In this document: positions 57,387 to 64,000 of the stretch, one piece after another
Layout: each line of letters opens with the position of its first letter
How positions within the stretch are numbered: the first letter of the stretch is position 1
Position numbers and translations under genes: made by a program
Assembly (NCBI RefSeq): GCF_013423785.1
Contig: NZ_CP058952.1
Location: 372,001 to 436,000, forward strand
Source of the DNA: Chitinibacter fontanus
GTDB taxonomy: Bacteria; Pseudomonadota; Gammaproteobacteria; Burkholderiales; Chitinibacteraceae
Direction: 5' to 3'
Length of the DNA: 64,000 nt
The notes under the pieces: generated by a model
What the model was told of the DNA's origin: nothing
What the model saw: the letters and a program-made list of their open reading frames with translations, nothing else
Database searches by the model: none

Positions 57387-57434
57387 AAAAAAACATACGC
57401 CCAGCCACAATCGAGACTCGATCATGACTGGGCG
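57387..57434 (-). terminator. Terminator after clpX
   Basis: Imperfect hairpin: outer stem CGCCCAG/CTGGGCG (57398-57404, 57428-57434) and inner stem ATCGAG/CTCGAT, followed on the minus strand by TATG and seven T. It partly separates clpX from lon. Confidence 0.7.
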
Positions 57435-57446
57435 CGGGGTATATGC

Positions 57447-58718
57447 TTAGCCAGCAGCTTTTTCGTTAGCTACAGGCACATACTCTGGCTGCGCTTTACC
57501 AGCAATCACTTCAGGCGTCACCACCACCTTGGCAACGCCTTCCATTGCTGGCAATTCAAACATCGTGTCAAGCAATGTTTGCTCAACAATCGAGCGCAAG
57601 CCACGCGCACCGGTTTTACGTTCCATCGCCTTTTTAGCGATCGCCAACAAGGCTTCTGCGCCGATTTCCAGCTCAACATCTTCCATTTCAAATAATTTCT
57701 GATATTGCTTGATCAGTGCATTTTTCGGCTCAGTCAGAATCGAGATCAGCGCGGCTTCATCAAGCTCTGCCAACGTTGCCACCACCGGTAAACGTCCAAC
57801 AAACTCAGGAATCAAACCAAAGCGAATCAGATCATCGGGCTCAACTTCATGCAGCAAAGCGCCAATGCCTTTGCTCTCATCTTTGCTTGATACCTCGGCG
57901 CCAAAACCAATGCCGCCTTTCACCGAGCGATTGCGGATGATCTTGTCCAAGCCTTCAAATGCACCACCGCAGATGAACAGGATATTTGTCGTATCGACTT
58001 TAGGCATATCCTGGTTCGGGTGTTTGCGACCACCGTGCGGCGGTACCGAAGCTACTGTACCTTCGATCAATTTGAGCAAGGCTTGCTGCACGCCTTCGCC
58101 CGATACATCGCGGGTAATCGATGGGTTTTCCGATTTGCGGGCAATTTTATCGACTTCATCGAGGTAAACGATACCGCGCTGTGCCTTCTCAACGTCGTAA
58201 TCACACTGCGCCAATAGTTTGGCAATAATGTGCTCAACGTCTTCACCGACGTAACCAGCCTCGGTCAGGGTGGTCGCATCGGCAATCACAAACGGCACAT
58301 CCAAGGTTTTAGCCATGGTTTGCGCCAACAGCGTTTTACCTGAGCCAGTTGGGCCGATCAGCAAGATATTCGATTTAGCCAGCTCAACTTCACCATCGGC
58401 GCCGCGACCTTTGGTCGACAGGCGTTTGTAGTGGTTGTAAACCGCCACCGCCAAGATTTTCTTGGCGCGCTCTTGCCCCACCACGTATTGATTTAACACA
58501 TCGCGAATTTCTGTCGGCAATGGCAAACGCTTGCCATCTGGCGTTTGCGGGGTGATATCACCCAATTGTTCGGATTCTTCGCGAATGACGTCGGTGCATA
58601 ACTCAATACATTCATTGCAAATAAAGACTTGCGGGCCAGCGATGAGCTTTTGCACTTCGTGCTGGCTCTTGCCGCAAAACGAACAATAGAGGAGTTTATC
58701 GCTAGGTTTATCTGACAT
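57447..58718 (-). CDS. clpX: ATP-dependent Clp protease ATPase subunit ClpX
   Basis: 423 residues. N-terminal zinc domain with Cys12, Cys15, Cys34 and Cys37. AAA+ module with Walker A GPTGSGKT near 117-124, Walker [12 protein letters not shown], and the ClpP-contact IGF loop (GGIGFGAEV). Unfolds substrates for ClpP, the next gene upstream. Confidence 0.97.
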   Translation of the reverse strand: MSDKPSDKLLYCSFCGKSQHEVQKLIAGPQVFICNECIELCTDVIREESEQLGDITPQTPDGKRLPLPTEIRDVLNQYVVGQERAKKILAVAVYNHYKRLSTKGRGADGEVELAKSNILLIGPTGSGKTLLAQTMAKTLDVPFVIADATTLTEAGYVGEDVEHIIAKLLAQCDYDVEKAQRGIVYLDEVDKIARKSENPSITRDVSGEGVQQALLKLIEGTVASVPPHGGRKHPNQDMPKVDTTNILFICGGAFEGLDKIIRNRSVKGGIGFGAEVSSKDESKGIGALLHEVEPDDLIRFGLIPEFVGRLPVVATLAELDEAALISILTEPKNALIKQYQKLFEMEDVELEIGAEALLAIAKKAMERKTGARGLRSIVEQTLLDTMFELPAMEGVAKVVVTPEVIAGKAQPEYVPVANEKAAG

Positions 58719-58751
58719 ACGCAGCCATTCCGAATTTCAAAACATGCAGAG

Positions 58752-58780
58752 AAAGAAAAGCCGCCAGTGGTGCTGGCGGC
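58752..58780 (-). terminator. Hairpin terminator or attenuator between clpP and clpX
   Basis: GCCGCCAG/CTGGCGGC stem with 5-nt loop, followed on the minus strand by TTTTCTTTCT. It should cut part of the clpP transcripts before clpX. Confidence 0.75.
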
Positions 58781-58802
58781 CTAGTTAGTTCTGGCTTAAG
58801 GC

Positions 58803-59432
58803 TTAACCTGCCAGCGCTGCTCGTGATACCAAGACCTGATCCACAAGGCCATAAGCCTGTGCTTCATCAGCATTCATAAAGTTATCACGATCAGTGTCAC
58901 GCTCAATAGTTTCTAGGCTTTGGCCAGTATGGCTTGCCAGTAACTCATTCAATGTGCGCTTGGTTTTAATCAACTCACGCGCGTGAATTTCAATGTCAGA
59001 TGCCTGACCTTGCAAGCCACCAATCAACGGCTGATGAATCATGATGCGCGAATTAGGCAGCGAGAAGCGTTTGCCTTTAGTACCACCAGACAACAAGAAT
59101 GCGCCCATCGAAGCGGCCATACCGACGCAAAGCGTTGATACATCCGGCTTGATGAATTTCATCGTGTCGTAAATAGCCATCCCCGCCGTCACCGAACCAC
59201 CCGGCGAATTGATGTAGAGGGAAATGTCCTTGTCCGGATTCTCTGATTCGAGGAACAGCAACTGCGCCACGATCAAATTAGCCATTTGGTCGTTCACCGG
59301 ACCAACAAGGAAAATCACCCGCTCTTTGAGCAAGCGTGAATAAATATCGTACGCACGCTCGCCACGGCCGCTTTGCTCAACGACCATCGGTACCAAACCA
59401 ATATTCTGCGGATCAAATTCCATACGAGACAT
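58803..59432 (-). CDS. clpP: ATP-dependent Clp protease proteolytic subunit ClpP
   Basis: 209 residues from the ATG at 59432 (AGGGG about 5 bases upstream; a GTG two codons before is possible). Catalytic Ser108 in GMAASMGAF, His133 in MIHQPLIGG, and the Asp in RDTDRDNF near 182. N-terminus has a short propeptide-like [10 protein letters not shown]. Serine peptidase barrel working with ClpX. Confidence 0.96.
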   Translation of the reverse strand: MSRMEFDPQNIGLVPMVVEQSGRGERAYDIYSRLLKERVIFLVGPVNDQMANLIVAQLLFLESENPDKDISLYINSPGGSVTAGMAIYDTMKFIKPDVSTLCVGMAASMGAFLLSGGTKGKRFSLPNSRIMIHQPLIGGLQGQASDIEIHARELIKTKRTLNELLASHTGQSLETIERDTDRDNFMNADEAQAYGLVDQVLVSRAALAG

Positions 59433-59466
59433 TTCCACCCCTTAATGAATTACTAAAAGCTTAAGC

Positions 59467-60768
59467 TTATTGCTGACCCATCAATTCGTCAAAGGCAACT
59501 GCAGTTTCTGTTACTTTTGCTTTTGACAGCACAAACTCAACCACGTTGTCTTCCAAAGCCATATTGGTTGGAGCAGCCAGGCGCTCTGGGCTAGCGTAGT
59601 ACCAAGCCACCACTTCAGCTGGATCTTCGTAGTTTTGCGCCAGATCTTCAACAATCGCTTTCACTTGTTCTGGTTTAGCCTCGAGTTTCTCGGCTTTTAC
59701 CAGCTCAGACAAAGTCAGGCCCAAATGAACGCGGCGTTTAGCTTGAGCTTCGAACAGTGCTGGGTTGAATGGCACAGTTGCTGGGTCGATACCACGCGCT
59801 TTCAAGTCGCCTTGCGCGCCTTCAACCAAACGACCGATTTCCATAGAAACCAGTGATTTTGGCAATTCGATTGGCGTAGCGTCGATCACGGCAGTCAAAG
59901 CAGTTTCTTTAACACGTGATTTCAGACGGAAACGTACTTCACGCTCCAGATTAGCTTTCACTTCAGCGCGCATTTTTGCTACATCGCCATCGGCAATACC
60001 GAGGCTTTTCGCAAATTCAGCATCCACTTCTGGCAAGATCGCTGCAGCTACGTTTTTCACCGTGATGGCGAATACGGCAGTTTTACCTGCGACGTCTTTA
60101 CCGTGGTATTCCGCTGGAAAATTCACAGTAACGTCTTTGGTCTCGCCTTCTTTCATGCCAACAACGCCGGCTTCAAAGTCTGGCAACATCTGACCTTTAC
60201 CGATCAGGAAAGCGTAGTTTTCTGAAGAACCACCCGCAAAGACTTCACCGTCGATTGAGCCTTTGAAGTCGATGATCACGCGATCGCCTTCAGCAGCAGC
60301 ACGCTCTACGCGCTCGTAACGAGTACGTTGGCTACGCAGAATATTAACTGTTTGGTCAACTTCAGCATCACCAACAGTCAACGTTGGTTTTTGCAACTCA
60401 ACGCCAGTCAAATCACCCAATTTAACTTCTGGGTACACTTCAAACGTTGCAGCAAACTCAAAGTCACCGTCTTCAGCAGTTTCTTTTGGTTCAAAACGTG
60501 GATAGCCTGCAACTTGCAGGTTTTGCGCTACAACGGCTTCACCGAAGCTGCGCTCAACTGTTTCGCCCAACACTTCTTCTTGAATACGGAAACCGTAGTT
60601 TTGGAAAACCACTTTCAGAGGTGCTTTACCTGGACGGAAACCGTCGATTTTGGCGGTTTTAGCCACACGTTTCAGACGCGCATCAACTTGCTTGCTGATT
60701 TCTTCGCGTGGTACGGCAATAGACAGACGGCGCTCAAGTGCGCTCAAAGTTTCCAATTGTGCTTGCAT
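59467..60768 (-). CDS. tig: Trigger factor
   Basis: 433 residues from the ATG at 60768 (MQAQLETLSALERRLS, GAGGAA upstream). The frame is open for 56 codons more, to 60936, but that sequence is untypical. Ribosome-binding loop GFRPGKAPLKVV, FKBP rotamase domain (VIIDFKGSIDGEVFAGGSSENYAFLIGKGQMLPDFEAGVVGM), C-terminal helical cradle. Chaperone at the ribosome exit. First gene of tig-clpP-clpX. Confidence 0.96.
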   Translation of the reverse strand: MQAQLETLSALERRLSIAVPREEISKQVDARLKRVAKTAKIDGFRPGKAPLKVVFQNYGFRIQEEVLGETVERSFGEAVVAQNLQVAGYPRFEPKETAEDGDFEFAATFEVYPEVKLGDLTGVELQKPTLTVGDAEVDQTVNILRSQRTRYERVERAAAEGDRVIIDFKGSIDGEVFAGGSSENYAFLIGKGQMLPDFEAGVVGMKEGETKDVTVNFPAEYHGKDVAGKTAVFAITVKNVAAAILPEVDAEFAKSLGIADGDVAKMRAEVKANLEREVRFRLKSRVKETALTAVIDATPIELPKSLVSMEIGRLVEGAQGDLKARGIDPATVPFNPALFEAQAKRRVHLGLTLSELVKAEKLEAKPEQVKAIVEDLAQNYEDPAEVVAWYYASPERLAAPTNMALEDNVVEFVLSKAKVTETAVAFDELMGQQ

Positions 60769-61114
60769 GACCAGATATTCCTCACAGGTGCTCCGGATGG
60801 GATCACCCGGCAATAGACTTGGATATTTCTTTATATTTAGATAATTTACTGCAGGTAAAGGAGAGCTACTTGACTTGACATACCATAGAGAAAGCCGAGA
60901 CCAGAGCGTCAAATGGGGCAAAAACAAGGCCACCATTTATTCATCCGTACTACCCACTAGCAAAAACTTAAGTTGGCGAATTTAACACAAAAGCCCCGCC
61001 GTACCAATACCAAGCCAACAGGATTTTTTACAGTCTGCGTAGGGTGTTGAACGAGGTCAATTCCGTGCTGGTTTAGCAGCCGATCCTACTGGCTAGCAGT
61101 AGCCGCGCAACAAT
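60769..61114. other. Non-coding stretch upstream of tig
   Basis: No gene is supported. It must hold the tig promoter: on the minus strand TTGGTA (61007-61002), 16 bases and TTAAAT (60985-60980) is a weak candidate. The tig frame is open up to 60936 without a start signal. Nothing else with structure was seen apart from the tRNA-Leu terminator at its right end. Confidence 0.4.
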
Positions 61115-61162
61115 AAAAAAAGCCCCGAAAATCCAGTATTACTGGGACTTTCGGGGCTTTTC
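61115..61162 (-). terminator. Terminator of tRNA-Leu
   Basis: A long imperfect hairpin: AAAAGCCCCGAAA pairs with TTTCGGGGCTTTT and TCCAGT with ACTGGGA, with a short loop. It begins 23 bases past the tRNA 3' end. Confidence 0.88.
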
Positions 61163-61184
61163 TCTAAACTCAACTATTACTAGT

Positions 61185-61269
61185 TGGTGCGAGCGGAGAG
61201 ACTCGAACTCTCACACCTTACGGCGCTGGAACCTAAATCCAGTGCGTCTACCAATTCCGCCACGCTCGC
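61185..61269 (-). tRNA. tRNA-Leu (anticodon TAG), CCA encoded
   Basis: Reverse complement is an 85-nt type II tRNA: acceptor GCGAGCG/CGCTCGC, D arm GGCGGAATTGGTAGACGC, anticodon loop ATTTAGG with TAG, variable arm GCGCCGTAAGGTGT, T arm GAGAGTTCGAGTCTCTC, discriminator A, encoded CCA. Confidence 0.97.
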
Positions 61270-61417
61270 ACTTCAATCATTCCGCAGCCGTTTCAGGCCG
61301 TGAAAATCTTGTAGGTGCGCATTATGCTGAATGCCTTTAAAAAACACAATAGCTAACACCAAAAACTTGCAGATCTTTTGCATAATTAGTTCATTGCGCA
61401 GGGATTATTGGCATTGA

Positions 61418-61828
<411 letters not shown>

Positions 61829-61847
61829 GACTATCCAGCTTTCCAAT

Positions 61848-61881
61848 AAAAAAGGCCTGTATACATATACAGGCCTTTTTT
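61848..61881. terminator. Bidirectional terminator, glnB / cobQ
   Basis: Perfect 10-bp stem GGCCTGTATA/TATACAGGCC with CA between, six A before and six T after. The T-tract overlaps the cobQ stop codon (61880-61882). Confidence 0.95.
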
Positions 61882-63367
61882 ATTTTATCGCCCCAGTTAC
61901 AAGCAATTGCAAACCAGCCTGCGCAACTCTCCCCCAATCCAGCGCAGCTTCCAACGCATCAGCCAACCGATCAATTTCTTGCTCAAGCAGTGCACTGGCA
62001 TCAGGCAAGCTCAGCTCGGGCTGCAAGCAGCCTGCCCAAGTTAATATACTTTGCAATGCTGCATTTTCATCAAATATTCCGTGTAAATAGGTCGCCATAA
62101 TCTGGCCATCGGGCGAGATCCAGCCTTCCTCACGGCCATTCTCAAGCACACACAGGCTTTGCCAATTTACCCCATGTGGTAATAATTGGCTCTGACCGAG
62201 ATGAATTTCATAACCTTCGAGCGCCGCACCATCATGCAGCAACCGCCCTTGTACATTGACCAATTGCTTCTCAGCTTGCAAGACGGTTTCAATGGGTATA
62301 TATCCCAAGCCCATACTAAACTTTGCATCCGACTCAATACCCTGTGGATCAGCGATAGTTTCACCTAGAATTTGCATCCCGCCGCAAACACCAATCACCT
62401 TACCGCCGTAGCGCAAATGCCGCGCGATTTGGGTATCCCACCCCTGCGCACGCAAATGCGCCAAATCGCCGAGCGTGTTTTTGCTACCCGGAATAATCAG
62501 CAAATCGCAGTCGGGCAACGGCAAATTGGGGTTAGCAAATTCGCAGCGCGCATTGGGCAGGCGGCGCAGCGGGTCGAAATCGGTGTGGTTGGAAATATGC
62601 GGCAAAGTCGCAATCACGATGCGAAATTCACCCTGCTCGTTTGCCACCGTCCGAGGCAAGGCGTCTTCGGCGGCGATCTCCAGCCCATGCAAATAAGGCA
62701 CCACCGCCAGCACCGGCTTACCGGTTTTTGCCTCCAGCCAATCGCAGCCCGGTTGCAGCAAGCTAATATCGCCACGAAAACGATTGATAATAAAACCTTT
62801 GATGCGCTTTTGTTCCGATTCACTCAAGCACGCCAACGTGCCGACAAAATGCGCAAATACCCCACCGCGATCAATATCGGCCACCAGCCACACGGGGCAA
62901 TCCGCCTCTTCGGCAAAGCCCATATTGGCAATATCGCCTTGGCGTAAATTCACTTCCGCTGGGCTGCCCGCGCCTTCGACGATGACACAATCATATTGGC
63001 TCGCCAAGCGGCCCCACGATTCAAACACCGCGCGTTTAGCGGTGGATTTATACTCGTGATAATCAACCGCATCCAGATTACCAATCGACTTACCCTGAAT
63101 AATCACCTGCGCACGGCAATCGCTGGAGGGCTTTAAAAGCACCGGATTCATATCGGTATGCGCCGCCAAGCCACACGCCACCGCCTGCACCGCTTGCGCG
63201 CGGCCAATCTCGCCGCCATCCTCAGTCACCGCCGAGTTGAGCGCCATATTTTGCGGCTTGAACGGCGCAACTTTCACGCCACGGCGCACCAGCAATCGGC
63301 ACAGCGCGGCGGTTAAAGTCGATTTACCTGCATCGGAGGTGCAGCCTTGGATCATTAAGGTGGGCAT
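61880..63367 (-). CDS. cobQ: Cobyric acid synthase
   Basis: 495 residues from the ATG at 63367; a second in-frame ATG at 63388 is possible. P-loop-like [13 protein letters not shown] (dethiobiotin synthetase fold), then a glutamine amidotransferase domain with the Cys in [11 protein letters not shown] and the His in YLHGIF. Amidates the adenosylcobyrinic acid side chains. Stands without other cobalamin genes here. Confidence 0.95.
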   Translation of the reverse strand: MPTLMIQGCTSDAGKSTLTAALCRLLVRRGVKVAPFKPQNMALNSAVTEDGGEIGRAQAVQAVACGLAAHTDMNPVLLKPSSDCRAQVIIQGKSIGNLDAVDYHEYKSTAKRAVFESWGRLASQYDCVIVEGAGSPAEVNLRQGDIANMGFAEEADCPVWLVADIDRGGVFAHFVGTLACLSESEQKRIKGFIINRFRGDISLLQPGCDWLEAKTGKPVLAVVPYLHGLEIAAEDALPRTVANEQGEFRIVIATLPHISNHTDFDPLRRLPNARCEFANPNLPLPDCDLLIIPGSKNTLGDLAHLRAQGWDTQIARHLRYGGKVIGVCGGMQILGETIADPQGIESDAKFSMGLGYIPIETVLQAEKQLVNVQGRLLHDGAALEGYEIHLGQSQLLPHGVNWQSLCVLENGREEGWISPDGQIMATYLHGIFDENAALQSILTWAGCLQPELSLPDASALLEQEIDRLADALEAALDWGRVAQAGLQLLVTGAIK

Positions 63368-63404
63368 TGATAACCTGTCGCCACGCATTCAGCAATGAAT
63401 GCAA

Positions 63405-64000
63405 TTAATTTTTTAGAGGGATATAGATTTTCGTGATGCTATCAGGGTGAGTCGGCCCCAAAAAGCGCTCATCATAATATTCAAAATCAATCGCGAGATC
63501 GATCTGCATTCCTGCCGCGGGCAACCATTCTTGATAGGCCGCTTGGTAAGTTTGCTGCATCGTACTAACCGCACCAAGGTGCTCAACACACGCATAGGTA
63601 CGAGCTGGAATTTCAACCGCGACCATTCCGGCAGGTATTGCGGTCTGACTATCGACAGAGACGCCCGCAATATAACGCCAATTGCCATCTTCTAATGGCT
63701 GACAGACTCCATATGAATCTGGCGATTTATTTTGGCGAATAATTTCGTGTTCACGCAGCAGAAAGCGTTGCCACATTTCGGGAATCGATTCATCGTCATT
63801 GCCTTGCCAGATCATGCCAATAATTCGTTTTGCTGGAAAAGTTACACACAGAGGGGTTTGCATCACCGCTACACTCCATTCTTGAGTTAAATAGTGCTTC
63901 AGTTGGGTGAGTACCTGTTGCTGCTTGGCAATCTCTGCAGCCATCGTCGTCGCATGATCCTGCAAAAACTCTCGCATGGTTGCCGCGTCATTTAATACGC
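63405..64000 (-). CDS. Partial regulator with GyrI-like effector domain (5' end beyond window)
   Basis: The frame has an ATG at 63977 but stays open to the right edge (VLNDAAT precedes it), so the gene likely starts outside. The visible part is a coiled-coil helix (FLQDHATTMAAEIAKQQQVLTQLKHYL) followed by a GyrI/AraC-effector-binding domain (about 150 residues, ending ITKIYIPL). That order, helix then GyrI-like, is seen in MerR-family regulators such as BmrR; the DNA-binding part would lie beyond the edge. An isolated GyrI-like protein is the alternative. Confidence 0.7.
   Translation of the reverse strand, partial: VLNDAATMREFLQDHATTMAAEIAKQQQVLTQLKHYLTQEWSVAVMQTPLCVTFPAKRIIGMIWQGNDDESIPEMWQRFLLREHEIIRQNKSPDSYGVCQPLEDGNWRYIAGVSVDSQTAIPAGMVAVEIPARTYACVEHLGAVSTMQQTYQAAYQEWLPAAGMQIDLAIDFEYYDERFLGPTHPDSITKIYIPLKN

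Noticed and set aside
60769-60936. N-terminal extension of trigger factor
   Set aside because: The canonical trigger factor start MQAQLETLS has a ribosome site; the extension shows no domain or signal.

Overview
The window is ordinary chromosome of a motile, Gram-negative betaproteobacterium. The proteins look most like those of Neisseriales in the Chromobacteriaceae/Chitinibacteraceae (Chromobacterium, Iodobacter, Deefgea and Chitinibacter type); the genus is an inference from protein style and cannot be settled without a search. Supporting marks are UbiA/UbiC/UbiD ubiquinone synthesis, CheZ-type chemotaxis, a GltS-like gtsABCD sugar importer, an RND pump with a TetR repressor, and the tig-clpP-clpX-lon-hupB order. 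No insertion sequence, prophage, CRISPR array or rRNA was seen. Two tRNA genes are present (Asp-GTC and Leu-TAG).

Layout. 1-7.3 kb: the 5' part of yhdP running off the left edge, divergent glnE, an orphan protein with a Cys/His cluster, and truC. 7.3-15.1 kb: an ABC sugar importer (gtsABCD) followed upstream by a FixL/FixJ-like two-component pair. 15.3-18.4 kb: trhO, a chemoreceptor and a DUF1289 protein. 18.4-25 kb: a tripartite RND efflux operon divergent from its TetR regulator, with a palindromic operator over the pump promoter. 25-30.6 kb: ettA, an uncharacterised small protein whose promoter is flanked by two GAAC-N4-GTTC palindromes, a lone flagellin gene, then ubiC-ubiA and an unknown membrane protein.

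30.6-41 kb is the signalling core. On the minus strand lies an operon of a FlrB/FleS-like kinase, a STAS anti-anti-sigma-type protein and a REC-PP2C-HATPase phosphatase/kinase (HsbA/HsbR-like). Divergent from it is a chemotaxis operon cheV-cheV-cheY-cheZ-cheA, then an HDOD/degenerate-EAL protein and a small conserved protein. A near-perfect sigma-28 (FliA) promoter precedes the first cheV, so the two operons connect flagellar gene control and chemotaxis. CheR is separate at 47 kb, coupled to a VOC-family gene.

41-52.4 kb: ypfJ with a small lipoprotein, comEC, a MOSC protein, a YdcF-type protein, cheR, ubiD, a hexose-6-phosphate mutarotase, a hydrolase with an Asp in the nucleophile position, a DUF4870 protein and an AUH/LiuC-like hydratase. 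52.4-61 kb: protein quality control (ppiD, hupB, lon, clpX, clpP, tig), each with its own hairpin terminator at most joints. 61.2-64 kb: tRNA-Leu, the PII gene glnB, cobQ and the C-terminal part of a probable MerR-type regulator running off the right edge.

The strongest leads for new biology are the FlrB-like kinase packaged with an Hsb-type partner-switching module without a FlrC regulator, the doubly operated promoter of the unknown 114-residue protein opposite flagellin, and the unknown membrane protein in the ubiCA operon.
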